This document shows, one piece after another, positions 17,529 to 25,727 of a stretch of DNA of 64,000 bases. Position 1 is the stretch's first letter. The number at the start of each line of letters is the position of its first letter. A model generated the notes under the pieces. The model worked only from the letters and a program-made list of their open reading frames with translations. It did not search any database and had not been told where the DNA came from. This DNA comes from Gordonia liuliyuniae (GTDB lineage: Bacteria > Actinomycetota > Actinomycetes > Mycobacteriales > Mycobacteriaceae), in contig NZ_JAKKOT010000002.1 in NCBI RefSeq assembly GCF_021739025.1, positions 558,001 through 622,000 on the forward strand, written 5' to 3'. A program made the translations under genes and the position numbers.

Positions 17529-17846
17529 ATGAGTGAAGGAACACTCTCATGGATTGTCTTGATCGGCTTCATTGTCCTATTCGTAGCGCCAATGTTTGCT
17601 GTTCGCCTTATAGAGAAACTCCGTATGCTGTGGTCTGTTCTATTAGTGCTCGCTGGATCCATCCCTGTAACCGTAGCTATAGTTGTCGACTCTGGAGTTC
17701 TTGTTGGTCTCGGCATGATTCCTGTAATGGTCGTCGGATTATGGGGGTGGGCGTTTGTTCAGGCGAACAATTATCATTTCACGAAGAAGAAGTTGAATTC
17801 TCAGTTTCCTCGAATATTTCGCGATAACAAGAATGAATTGAAGTAG
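17529..17846 (+). CDS. Small three-helix membrane protein, candidate immunity protein (left module)
   Basis: A 105-residue protein with three hydrophobic helices (LSWIVLIGFIVLFVAP, VLLVLAGSIPVTVAIVV, GLGMIPVMVVGLWGWAFV) and a basic C-terminal tail. It is preceded by a good ribosome site (AGGAACGAGG) and lies 42 bases behind the large secreted protein. Its codon use is visibly more AT-rich than its surroundings, a sign of separate acquisition. A polytopic protein directly behind a protein with a membrane-inserting tail is the arrangement of pore-forming toxin immunity genes. The right module has a different four-helix protein in the same place. The immunity role is inference. Confidence 0.7.
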   Translation: MSEGTLSWIVLIGFIVLFVAPMFAVRLIEKLRMLWSVLLVLAGSIPVTVAIVVDSGVLVGLGMIPVMVVGLWGWAFVQANNYHFTKKKLNSQFPRIFRDNKNELK

Positions 17847-17888
17847 TTGCCGCGTTAACCAGTGGGCAAATTGAGAAAGTAGGCGTGC

Positions 17889-18386
17889 ATGAGTGATGGG
17901 GATCAGGGGCTTGCTGGGTCTCTTAGGGTGCAGGGGTTTATCGACGGGGGTCTGGATTCGGCCAGTTATCAGCCCGTTCCGGAGTTGTGGGCGCGGATTC
18001 CGGCGGAGGCGATGGATGTTGTTGCTCCGGCCAATCGTATTGGCAGAGGTTGGTCACCTACCTCGGTGCTCATCGAGTGCAGGTTGGGTGCGATGCCGGG
18101 AGATGAGGTCGTCACGCTCGGTGTCGAACACGAGCTCCGGGACGTATTCTCAGGGAACGGTAGCGTCCGTCCACTGGCCGATATCCCGGGCCGTGGAAAG
18201 ACTGTCGGCCTAGCGGGAGGTTTCCTCTACGAGGGAATGGACCTGTGGTCAGACACACAGTACGTCTTCGACTCTAGTCGTCTCGTGCTGAGACAGCAGA
18301 CGTTCACCTGTGAACTCTCGCGTCGAAACGAATACATCGACGCAATGCGTGAAATCCGCGACTGGTTTATGACAATCGTGCAGTAG
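17889..18386 (+). CDS. Hypothetical cytoplasmic protein, 165 aa
   Basis: I do not recognise the family. The protein has no signal peptide or membrane helix. It shows an alpha/beta pattern (ELWARIPAEAMDVVAP, then TSVLIECRLGAM) and ends in a helix with aromatic residues (REIRDWFMTIV). The layout is faintly like LpqN/LpqT-type single-domain proteins, but without confidence. It lies 42 bases downstream of the membrane protein in the same direction, so it is probably the last gene of the left module and might also contribute to protection or regulation. ATG 17889 has a weak ribosome site. Confidence 0.6.
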   Translation: MSDGDQGLAGSLRVQGFIDGGLDSASYQPVPELWARIPAEAMDVVAPANRIGRGWSPTSVLIECRLGAMPGDEVVTLGVEHELRDVFSGNGSVRPLADIPGRGKTVGLAGGFLYEGMDLWSDTQYVFDSSRLVLRQQTFTCELSRRNEYIDAMREIRDWFMTIVQ

Positions 18387-18426
18387 TGCAGATTGTATCT
18401 CCTACACGGCGGCTTCTTTGGGGGAG

Positions 18427-18507
18427 ATGATCTGGACCATTGTGTTTACGCTCGTCGTTATTGGAATATTTGGTGTTGGGTTCGTCGCTGGACGGAGTGG
18501 AGGGTAG
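18427..18507 (+). CDS. Possible 26-residue single-helix membrane peptide
   Basis: ATG 18427 opens a frame of 26 codons coding for one hydrophobic helix (MIWTIVFTLVVIGIFGVGFV) followed by AGRSGG and a stop. A purine run (GGGGGAG) precedes it, although the spacing is short. It follows the left module on the same strand. It could be a real small membrane peptide or chance; nothing but composition supports it. Confidence 0.3.
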   Translation: MIWTIVFTLVVIGIFGVGFVAGRSGG

Positions 18508-18665
18508 GTCAGCTTGTGGCCTCTATGGGCGTCTGCTTGTTCGATGGCTTCTCTTCTATCCGGTTGTGCGACGTTCGTGGAATCTCACGATCGATCGTTC
18601 ATGAGACACCCCCGATCGCTGATCTGTTCGTGCAGGTCGTGGTGTGTAACCTGACTTTTATCAAT

Positions 18666-19195
18666 TTAGTGCGCACTTCTGATCGCTCCGAGGGTCGCAG
18701 CCGGGTCGTCCGGTAGCGGGTCTGCGGCGGTGACGGTCTGATCGCCGACGCGGGTCTCGATGGTCCTGTAGCGGCGGGTGGTGGTCACGAACTTCTTGAT
18801 CGACCAGCCCGTTCGTTCCTCGATCACGCGGGTCACCGCGAGCGCCATGACGATCGCCAGGCGTGCCCGGATGGAGTCCTCGGTCCGATGGTAGATCGGC
18901 CGTGCCGCCAAATCACCTTTTGACACGGGTGAAAGTCTTCTCGATCCGCCACAGCTGGTGGTGGGCGCCGATCACGAACTCCGGTGTCGGCGCATCGATG
19001 TTGGTGATGTAAGCCTTCCACCCAGCCACGTCCGTGCCTTCGTCTCCAACTCGCGATTGACGCTCTTATCCGCACCGGTGAGGGTGACGAACCGGTTGCG
19101 CTTGACCGGGGTCATCCCGGCTACGGCCTTCTCGGCCTTGCCGACCTGCTCGTTGACCCCACGCAGACATCCGGATCCGCGGCCAACACGTCATA
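18666..19195 (-). mobile_element. IS1634/IS4-type transposase remnant (C-terminal part, frameshifted)
   Basis: Read on the minus strand, the DNA encodes the C-terminal third of a DDE transposase broken over frames. The pieces are EKAVAGMTPVKRNRFVTL and GADKSVNRELETKA, then PEFVIGAHHQLWRIEKTF, and finally GDLAARPIYHRTEDSI, EERTGWSIKKFVTTTRRYRT and DPLPDD. The frame changes near 18916, where a stop follows KTFTRVKR. The N-terminal half and terminal inverted repeats are missing. It marks past insertion at the downstream edge of the left module. Confidence 0.8.
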
Positions 19196-19529
19196 GCCGA
19201 AACTCCACTCGAAGGCGACGCCGCCGACATCATCGCCAAACTCCGGGCGTCAGCAGGGCACTAAAATGGCACGAGTCAGGTCTGACTGAAATCCGGAGAG
19301 TCCTTAAACTGACCGCGCTTCTGTCATATCGATCGGCGGTGCGGCGGACCTGGACGCGTCTCGGCGAACCCGACCCGATGAGGCGCGGGGTGGACCGACT
19401 CAGGGACGCCGGCTCCCCCTGTAGCAGTAGTGACAGTCCCGCCGCGCCGGGAACTCGGTAGGGCCGGCCCAGGCCCCGGAGCTCGACATCCCAATGGACT
19501 TCCGAATACGTTCCGAATACGATTGACGC
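19196..19529. other. Non-coding stretch between transposase remnant and toxin-antitoxin genes
   Basis: I see no full gene here. A short plus-strand fragment ending at a stop near 19264 (DAADIIAKLRASAGH) looks like the tail of a lost gene. The last 30 bases hold the antitoxin promoter region with a tandem repeat. Confidence 0.4.
19500..19523 (+). promoter_or_regulatory. Tandem 11-bp direct repeat and -10 box of the toxin-antitoxin operon
   Basis: TTCCGAATACG occurs twice head to tail at 19500-19510 and 19511-19521. A TACGAT -10-like box at 19518-19523 places the start of transcription at about the antitoxin ATG (19530), so the mRNA is probably leaderless. Repeats overlapping the promoter are expected for autoregulation by antitoxin or the toxin-antitoxin complex. 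Confidence 0.55.
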
Positions 19530-19991
19530 ATGACCACACCAGCGTTCCGCACCACCACGCGTCGCTCCTCGGACTTGAGCAAGCACTCCGCAGAGGTCTT
19601 CACTGAGGCCGAGGACCACCCGGTGACCGTGACTCGTCGCGACGGCGAAGACCTCGTGCTGATGTCTCGGCGTCACCTCGAGAGCCGCAACCGAATGCTG
19701 GAGTTCGCGGCACAGCTGATTGGCGTGGCAGTAAACGACAACGGCTCCGTCGCCGACCGGATGGCGAACGCGTTCCCGTGGATGCTCGCACTGTCGGCGG
19801 AGGATCGGGAGACCTGCGCACAGGACCTCGTCGACGCCGCGCGTGCCTCGTTCTTCACCGACCAGCCACATCGTGTACTCGCGGAGCTGACCTCGTGGCG
19901 CGAGACGGCAACCGCACTGGCCGCCGGCCTCGGCCAGACTGATGTCGAGTGGCTCGATGACGACGATGCCGCCACGGTCGAGCGTCCGTAG
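19530..19991 (+). CDS. Antitoxin, Phd/YefM-like, with long C-terminal region
   Basis: A 153-residue protein. Residues 1-60 resemble Phd/YefM-type antitoxins: a set-up strand and helix (FRTTTRRSSDLSKHSAEVFT) and then PVTVTRRDGEDLVLMSRRHLE, the family strand pair. Most antitoxins of this class are about 80-90 residues; the additional C-terminal helical part (LIGVAVNDNGSVADRM onwards) could be the toxin-binding arm. It ends two bases before the toxin start. Tandem repeats over its promoter suggest autoregulation. Confidence 0.75.
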   Translation: MTTPAFRTTTRRSSDLSKHSAEVFTEAEDHPVTVTRRDGEDLVLMSRRHLESRNRMLEFAAQLIGVAVNDNGSVADRMANAFPWMLALSAEDRETCAQDLVDAARASFFTDQPHRVLAELTSWRETATALAAGLGQTDVEWLDDDDAATVERP

Positions 19992-19993
19992 TC

Positions 19994-20338
19994 GTGGGGC
20001 AGCGCGACGAGGCTGTCCCTCGGCCAACGAAGAAGTCTGAGTACGCGATCAAGTTCGCGTCAGCTGGCGCGAAGAAGGGATGGAGGGATCTCGCGGCGAC
20101 GATTCGCGGCCCATTGGCCGACGCCTGGGATTTCCTCACCCGGACGCCGACTAGAGAAACTCCGACGAACTACCCGCTCCGCGGCGATCTCGAACGGGTC
20201 ACGCGGAACGGGCAGACCCACGACCGCTGGCAGCACAAGCCGACGGCCAAGGGAGACGCTCGCATCTGGTTCTACGTGCAGGACCACGCGGTGTTCCTGG
20301 AGCAGGTGCATACCAATCATCCGAATGAGACCAAGTAA
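19994..20338 (+). CDS. RelE/ParE-superfamily toxin
   Basis: A 114-residue protein starting at GTG 19994, two bases after the antitoxin stop. It has the RelE-like pattern of an N-terminal helix pair (FASAGAKKGWRDLAAT), RGDLERVTRNGQTHDRWQHK, and the closing strands ARIWFYVQDHAVFLEQV. RelE-type toxins are ribosome-dependent RNases, and ParE types poison gyrase; the sequence does not settle which. The pair sits at the right edge of the tRNA-Ser island, where toxin-antitoxin genes often stabilise mobile DNA. Confidence 0.75.
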   Translation: MGQRDEAVPRPTKKSEYAIKFASAGAKKGWRDLAATIRGPLADAWDFLTRTPTRETPTNYPLRGDLERVTRNGQTHDRWQHKPTAKGDARIWFYVQDHAVFLEQVHTNHPNETK

Positions 20339-20344
20339 CTCCTG

Positions 20345-20458
20345 TAGCACGGTCGACCAGGGCGACGCATACGCTGCCCGCGAACCGGCCCCGGTAGACG
20401 ATGCCGTCGAGCTCGTCGTGAGCGCGGTGGATGGTGCGTCGGGCCGCAACGCAGCGAT
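20345..20458 (-). pseudogene. Possible C-terminal remnant of a RES-domain protein
   Basis: On the minus strand the frame reads RRTIHRAHDELDGIVYRGRF then GSVCVALVDRAT, which resembles the last strands of RES-domain toxins (DGI-x-Y-x-SR, then C-x-ALF). There is no N-terminal part and the reading runs on into the antisense of the RelE-like gene. A weak call based on pattern only. Confidence 0.3.
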
Positions 20459-20468
20459 GTCCCCACTT

Positions 20469-20487
20469 TTTCAATCAATGATTGAAA
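20469..20487. promoter_or_regulatory. Perfect 19-bp palindrome in the promoter of the flavin oxidoreductase gene
   Basis: TTTCAATCAATGATTGAAA is a perfect palindrome ending 21 bases before the ATG at 20509. Its size and AT-rich form fit a TetR-family operator. No regulator gene is adjacent, so the cognate protein would be encoded elsewhere. Confidence 0.6.
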
Positions 20488-20508
20488 CGGTGGCGTACCC
20501 TTCGATCT

Positions 20509-22623
20509 ATGGCTAGAACAAGTTCCTATCCGTACCTCCTCGGGCGGGGCCAGATCGGCCCGATGCCACTGCGCAACCGGGTCGTCCTGCCCGCGATGGA
20601 CATGAACGTCTGCGTCGACGGCGTCATCGAGCAGGAGGACATCGATCACTACGCCGCACGCGCGGCCGGCGGTACCGGCCTGATCATCACCGGGGCGGCA
20701 GCGGTCGCGTACCCGATCGGCGCCACCAGCACGAAAGAGCCGGGGCTATCCGAGGACCGGTTCATCCCCGGCCTCAAGGCACTGGCCGATGCCGTTCACG
20801 AGGCGGGCGGCAAGCTCTGCGTGCAGAGCACGCACCACGGCAAGGTCGCCCGCATCGACACCCTCAACGACCGCCCGCTGCTGGTGCCGTCGAAGCCGAA
20901 CTACACCTACGACATGTCTGCGCTCGTCGACAGCACCCCCGAAGAACTCGGGAAGATGGCCGCCGTCACCGGCGGCAAGACAGGGTCCACCCACACCGCC
21001 ACCGCCGACGACATCGCCTGGCTGATCCAGACCTGGACCGAGGCCGCCGTCCGTTGCCGACAGGCGGGCGTCGACGCCATCGAGATCCACTGCGCCCACG
21101 GTTATGTCCTCGGCGCATTCCTCAACCGGATCGACAACCTGCGCGACGACGAGTACGGCGGCAGCCTGACCAATCGTGCCCGGCTGGCCTGCGAGGTCAT
21201 CGCCTCGGTCAAGGCCGCGGTCGGTGACACGATGGCCGTGCTGGTGCGCGTCGCAGGGGCCGAGTTCGGCCAGGAAGGTGCGCTCACGAACGACGAGGCG
21301 TGCGCCGCGTCGGCCCTGTTCGAAGAGGTAGGCGCCGACGCCATTCACGTGACCGGCTGGGGGCGCAACCCGTTCTCCAACTTCACTGACGGCCCGCTGC
21401 CGAACAAGGTCGGCGCCTACCTCGATCTGGCGGCCGAGATCAAGAAGCATGTACAGATCCCGGTCATCGCCGTCGGGCGCATGCTCCCCGACGTCGCCGA
21501 GGAGGCGATCGCGGCAGGCCGCATCGACTTCGCTGCAATGGGCCGCCAGCTGTTGGCCGATCCGGAGTTGGTCAACAAGCTCGCCGCCGATACGCCCGAG
21601 CAGGTCCGCCCGTGCATCAACTGCTACGTGTGCGTGCAGGAGAACTTCTGGGATGACACCCCGCTGTGCGCGGTCAATCCGGCCCTGGGCGACGAGAGGC
21701 TCCTTCCGCTGCAACCGGCGCGTCGCGGTAAACGGGTCGTCGTCGTGGGCGCCGGACCGTCGGGCCTGGAAACCGCACGCCTGCTCACCCTGCGCGGCCA
21801 CCACGTCACCGTCGTCGACAAATCCGATCGCCTCGGCGGGACCCTGTGGTTCTCGACTCTGACCACCCCGGACAACGAACGACTGCTCGACTGGCTGACC
21901 GCCGAGATGAAGCGGTTGAACATCGAGATCCGACTCAAGACCACCGCGACCCCGGAGCTGATTCGCGGCCTCGCCCCCGACCACGTCGTCGTCGCCACCG
22001 GCGCCGTGCGCCCCCGCCCCGACATTCCCGGTGGTGATCTACCGCATGTCCACACCGGCGATACTCTGCGAAACCTGATGTTGGGCAACGCCGCGGCTTC
22101 CGACGGGTCACTCGTCCTGCGCGCCATGGGCAAGCTCGGCAAGCTGTCGGGCGTCACCAAGAGTCCTACGGCGATTCGCCGACTCACGCGGTCGTTCCTG
22201 CCGATGGGGCACGACGTCGTAGTGATCGGCGGATCGCTGGTCGGCCTAGAGCTCGCGGAGTGGCTGGCCGACCGCGGACGCAACGTAACCCTTCTCGAAT
22301 CCGGTACGCCCCTCGGACTGCCGATGGCCATGCCGCGCCGCTGGACCGCGGTGCGCCGGGCCGCCGAACTCGGCGTGCACGTGCACCGCCAGGCGACGGT
22401 CACCCGCATCACGTCCGATGCCGTCGAGTTCACCGTCAAGGATGAGGCACATACGGCGCCGGCCTCGATGGTGGTCTACGCCGCCGACACGGCGGCCGAC
22501 GCTCCGCTCGCGCGCGAACTCGAGGCGACGGGAATCCCCGTCGAGGTGGTCGGCGACGCCGGGCAGGTCGACTACATCGAAGGTGCGATTCACTCGGCGT
22601 GGAAGTTCGCCACGGCGTACTGA
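20509..22623 (+). CDS. NADH:flavin oxidoreductase / FAD-dependent 2-enoate-reductase-type enzyme
   Basis: A 704-residue multidomain enzyme like 2,4-dienoyl-CoA reductase (FadH) or 2-enoate reductase. Residues about 1-370 form an Old Yellow Enzyme-type FMN barrel (NRVVLPAMDMNVCVDGV; IEIHCAHGYVLGAFLN). A CxxCxxC-x11-C motif (CINCYVCVQENFWDDTPLC) binds a 4Fe-4S cluster. The second half is an FAD/NAD(P) reductase with VVVVGAGPSGLETARLL and VVVIGGSLVGLELAEWL. It should pass electrons from NAD(P)H through FAD and the cluster to FMN to saturate an enone or dienoyl-CoA. ATG 20509 follows the 19-bp palindrome; a longer reading from 20482 would start inside it. Confidence 0.88.
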   Translation: MARTSSYPYLLGRGQIGPMPLRNRVVLPAMDMNVCVDGVIEQEDIDHYAARAAGGTGLIITGAAAVAYPIGATSTKEPGLSEDRFIPGLKALADAVHEAGGKLCVQSTHHGKVARIDTLNDRPLLVPSKPNYTYDMSALVDSTPEELGKMAAVTGGKTGSTHTATADDIAWLIQTWTEAAVRCRQAGVDAIEIHCAHGYVLGAFLNRIDNLRDDEYGGSLTNRARLACEVIASVKAAVGDTMAVLVRVAGAEFGQEGALTNDEACAASALFEEVGADAIHVTGWGRNPFSNFTDGPLPNKVGAYLDLAAEIKKHVQIPVIAVGRMLPDVAEEAIAAGRIDFAAMGRQLLADPELVNKLAADTPEQVRPCINCYVCVQENFWDDTPLCAVNPALGDERLLPLQPARRGKRVVVVGAGPSGLETARLLTLRGHHVTVVDKSDRLGGTLWFSTLTTPDNERLLDWLTAEMKRLNIEIRLKTTATPELIRGLAPDHVVVATGAVRPRPDIPGGDLPHVHTGDTLRNLMLGNAAASDGSLVLRAMGKLGKLSGVTKSPTAIRRLTRSFLPMGHDVVVIGGSLVGLELAEWLADRGRNVTLLESGTPLGLPMAMPRRWTAVRRAAELGVHVHRQATVTRITSDAVEFTVKDEAHTAPASMVVYAADTAADAPLARELEATGIPVEVVGDAGQVDYIEGAIHSAWKFATAY

Positions 22624-22697
22624 CCGGCCGGCTGGGGCGTCGGCCAGTTGGCTGATCCGGAAGTCGTTGCGGTGGAAAGCGAATAGACTCGAATGTC

Positions 22698-23597
22698 GTG
22701 AGCCGTAAACCGTCCCGGTGGACCCCCGCGCTGCTGATCAGCCTCGTCGTGACTCTCCTCGTGGCCGGTTGCGGCTCCGACGGCGGTGATCGGCAGACCG
22801 ACGAATCGAAGCCGCCGGCCTCAGGTGCAGTCGATGCCGACCTGGCGGGCCGGGTCCCGGACGACATCCGGGCGGCGGGCGAGCTCACGGTCGGCACCAG
22901 CGCACCGTACGAGCCGATGGTCGGCATGGGCGAGGACGGACAGTTGACCGGCTTCGACGTCGACGTGTTGAATGGGGTCGCCAAACTCCTCGGCCTACGA
23001 CTCAACCTGCAGCAGACCAAGTTCGAGCAGATCCTCCCGGGAGTCGTCGACGGAACCTATGACGTGGGTTCGCGCGGATTCTTCGACACTCGGGCCCGCC
23101 AGAAGACCATGGACATGGTGACCTACTTCCGTGGCGGCACCCAGTGGGCGCAGCGGTCCGGTGACACGGTCGACCCGAACAACGCATGCGGGCGCACCGT
23201 CGCAGCAGCGGCCGGTACCGTCCAGCACACGGTCGAGCTGCCCGCCAAGAGCAAGGCGTGCGTGACAGTCGGCGACAAACCCATCAAGATCGTCGCCGCA
23301 CCCACCCAGGACGACGCGGTCCGTGCGCTCACCGACGGGTCGGCCGACGCGATGTCCGCCGACTCCGTCGTGGTCGCGACGACTGTCCGCCGAAGCGCCG
23401 ACGAACTGACCGCAGCGGGCGAGGTGTTCGACTCCCAGCCGTACGGGTTCGCGATCGCGAAGAAGTCACCGTTGGGCGAGGTACTGCAGTCCGCCGTCCA
23501 GAAACTGATCGACCGAGGCGAGATGACGACGATCGCTCAGAAGTGGGGGCTCGACGGCGAGATCAACGCTTCGACCATCAACGGAGCGACCATATGA
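22698..23597 (+). CDS. Solute-binding lipoprotein of an ABC transporter (family 3, amino-acid type)
   Basis: A 299-residue periplasm-side lipoprotein. The signal peptide ends in the lipobox LLVAGC, so Cys near residue 26 is lipidated. Family-3 binding-protein marks are ELTVGTSAPYEPMVGMGED, LTGFDVDVLNGVAKLLG and RGFFDTRARQKTMDMVTYF. The ligand is probably an amino acid or similar polar compound. No permease or ATPase gene is next to it, so it is an orphan or works with a transporter elsewhere. A TAGACT -10 box at 22684-22689 suggests a leaderless GTG start. The stop overlaps the next gene (ATGA). Confidence 0.88.
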   Translation: MSRKPSRWTPALLISLVVTLLVAGCGSDGGDRQTDESKPPASGAVDADLAGRVPDDIRAAGELTVGTSAPYEPMVGMGEDGQLTGFDVDVLNGVAKLLGLRLNLQQTKFEQILPGVVDGTYDVGSRGFFDTRARQKTMDMVTYFRGGTQWAQRSGDTVDPNNACGRTVAAAAGTVQHTVELPAKSKACVTVGDKPIKIVAAPTQDDAVRALTDGSADAMSADSVVVATTVRRSADELTAAGEVFDSQPYGFAIAKKSPLGEVLQSAVQKLIDRGEMTTIAQKWGLDGEINASTINGATI

Positions 23598-24571
23598 GAA
23601 TGCGCACGCTCGGCCGTCTGATCACCGCGTCGACTGTCGCGGTAGCGCTCGCGCTGACGAGCTGCGCCGCGGATGACGACGCGGCCTCGGACGCCACCCC
23701 TGCCGAGCCGGCAGACCGCGGGGCTGCGGCCCGTGCTCTCGCGAACGTCGAATCGACGTCGGACGTGACCGTCGACCGATACCTGTATCCGACGACGACG
23801 GGCGACCGCGACGATCGACAGAACTGGGCGGACGTGTATCTGCCGCCCGGCGACCACGAGCCGGGCACCGTACCTCTGGTCGTGCTCGTCCACGGTGGCG
23901 GATGGCAGTCGAAACTCGGCGCCGATGTGTTCGTGTCGCTGTCTCGGCGGCTCGCCGAGCGAGGCCTCGCCGTCTACAACCTTGAGTATCGGCGGGTCGG
24001 CTCCGGCGGCGGATGGCCGACCACGTTCAAAGACGTCGCCGCCGCGCTCGACTTCGTTCCGAACGTTCAAGCGGCGCTGCCGGAGATCTCGACGGACGAC
24101 GCCGTAGTCGCCGGACACTCGGCGGGCGGCCAACTGGCGATGTGGTCGGGGACTCGTCACAATCTCGAAGACGACGAGATCGGCGCCGGGCCGGAGTTCC
24201 GGCCCACCTATGTGATCTCGCTGGCCGGGACACTCGATATGCGGCAGGCGGCGCTCAATGGCAATCCGCGTGCCCGCAACGTGATGGGCGGTATGCCCAG
24301 CGAGGTGCCCGACCACTACGCGTCGGTCAGCCCGATCGAGAACATCGACCCCGACGTTCCGATCATCGCGATGACCGGCACCGCCGACACCGTTGTCGCA
24401 CCCAGCATGGCGACGAAGTATGTGAGAGCGGTCAAGAAGGCTGGCGGCCGTGGAGCTCTCGTGAGGTTCCCCGGCGTCGACCACACCCAGATCGTCGCCT
24501 CAGATTCGGCGACCTTCCCGCAGATCATCGAAACGATCAGTCGGGCGGCGCACAACGCCCACCGTGACTGA
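23594..24571 (+). CDS. Lipoprotein alpha/beta hydrolase (carboxylesterase-like)
   Basis: A 325-residue lipoprotein with lipobox ALTSC near residue 21. The hydrolase fold shows the oxyanion-hole motif LVHGGGWQSK and the nucleophile elbow AGHSAGGQLA (Ser in G-x-S-x-G). Late TGTADTVV and VDHTQI give the likely Asp and His of the triad. The HGGGW form is typical of the BD-FAE/carboxylesterase group. It overlaps the solute-binding protein gene by four bases (ATGA), so the two are co-translated. The pair may release a small molecule from an ester outside the cell and capture it; that functional link is inference. Confidence 0.85.
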   Translation: MRMRTLGRLITASTVAVALALTSCAADDDAASDATPAEPADRGAAARALANVESTSDVTVDRYLYPTTTGDRDDRQNWADVYLPPGDHEPGTVPLVVLVHGGGWQSKLGADVFVSLSRRLAERGLAVYNLEYRRVGSGGGWPTTFKDVAAALDFVPNVQAALPEISTDDAVVAGHSAGGQLAMWSGTRHNLEDDEIGAGPEFRPTYVISLAGTLDMRQAALNGNPRARNVMGGMPSEVPDHYASVSPIENIDPDVPIIAMTGTADTVVAPSMATKYVRAVKKAGGRGALVRFPGVDHTQIVASDSATFPQIIETISRAAHNAHRD

Positions 24572-24635
24572 ACCGACGGGGATTGAATCGACGCCGAGGG
24601 AAGCTGACAGCCGAGGATGCTGACAGGCCGCGGCT

Positions 24636-25727
24636 TCAGTACACGGACATCGCGTCGACGACCTCGGTCTGCATACCGGCCAGGTACCAGACGAGCGCGA
24701 GCAGCGCCCACACGAGACATGAGGCCCCGGCCCAGACCGCGATGTTGGCGCGGCGGTAGTGGACCAGGCACGCCGTGTACTCGCGGAGGAACGCGGCGGG
24801 CAGATAGTAGGCGGCGGTCGGTGCGCCGACGACCGTGGCGTCCAGCCCGAGGCCGCGCGTCAGGGACGCAGTGCGCAAGACGTGGAAGTCGCTCGTGACG
24901 ACGGTCAACTTCGGCGCGGCACAGCCGATGCCCGCGAGCACTGCACGCGAGTTGACCAGGTTCTCCTCGGTGGTCGTCGACGTGTCTTCGCGGACGATCC
25001 GATTCTCGTCCACGCCGGCGTCCACCGCGTACCGCGCCATCGCCTCCGCTTCGGAGACGACCTCGTCGTCGCCTTTGCCGCCGGACATCAGGAGCAGCGG
25101 CTCGTGGCTCGGATCCGTTGCCGCGTCGAGCATCTCGATTCCGCGGTCGATCCGGGCACCCAGCAGTGGCGTCACCGAGTCGCCGGAGAGTCCTGCGCCC
25201 AGGACGATGACGGCGTCGGACGGCGCAGGCCTGCTGAAACGTCCGTACACGGCCGCATACGCGGTGTAACCGCCGAGTGTGATCACCACGATGGCGATCG
25301 GGATCACGACGAACGGCACGAGCAGTGCGATCGTGAGGTACGAGTCGACAGTGGCCAACGCGATCCCGGTGGCGACCGTCGCGGCGAGAACCGCCAACAG
25401 GAACAGACCGAATGCGGCCGGCACCAGGGTCGCGACCCGAAGGCCTTCGCGGCGGACCACGACGACAGCGTTGAACAGCAGATACACACCCGTCGCGAAC
25501 AAGACGACGAGCACCAGCATCACGGGACCGAAGACGGCGATGTCAGTGAGATCGGACTCCGGTGACAGTGCTGCGCACAGCAAGACGATGAAGACCCAGG
25601 TGGCGGTGGTGCATCCGATGATGGCCATGCCGTAACTCGTCCGTCGAGGCTCCCGAACGATCCGGGTCACCGTCACCGTCCACAGAGCAAGAGTGAGAAC
25701 TCCGAAGCAGATTGTCGTGATCGTCAT
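24636..25727 (-). CDS. YdcF/SanA-like DUF218 membrane protein
   Basis: A 363-residue protein with about five N-terminal membrane helices (residues 1-165), a DUF218 domain (about 175-320) and a final helix near the C-terminus. DUF218 landmarks are SDAVIVLGAGLSGDSVTPLL, LLMSGGKGDDEVVSEAEAM, VREDTSTTTEENLVNS and VVTSDFHVLRTASL. Members are linked to envelope integrity and vancomycin sensitivity, but the reaction is not well defined. It is a single gene, convergent with the hydrolase gene. ATG 25727 begins inside the first helix, as is common here. Confidence 0.85.
   Translation of the reverse strand: MTITTICFGVLTLALWTVTVTRIVREPRRTSYGMAIIGCTTATWVFIVLLCAALSPESDLTDIAVFGPVMLVLVVLFATGVYLLFNAVVVVRREGLRVATLVPAAFGLFLLAVLAATVATGIALATVDSYLTIALLVPFVVIPIAIVVITLGGYTAYAAVYGRFSRPAPSDAVIVLGAGLSGDSVTPLLGARIDRGIEMLDAATDPSHEPLLLMSGGKGDDEVVSEAEAMARYAVDAGVDENRIVREDTSTTTEENLVNSRAVLAGIGCAAPKLTVVTSDFHVLRTASLTRGLGLDATVVGAPTAAYYLPAAFLREYTACLVHYRRANIAVWAGASCLVWALLALVWYLAGMQTEVVDAMSVY

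Noticed and set aside
13018-20500. Prophage or intact integrative element next to tRNA-Ser
   Set aside because: No integrase, excisionase, phage structural or conjugation gene is seen, and no repeat of the tRNA 3' end was found in the window.
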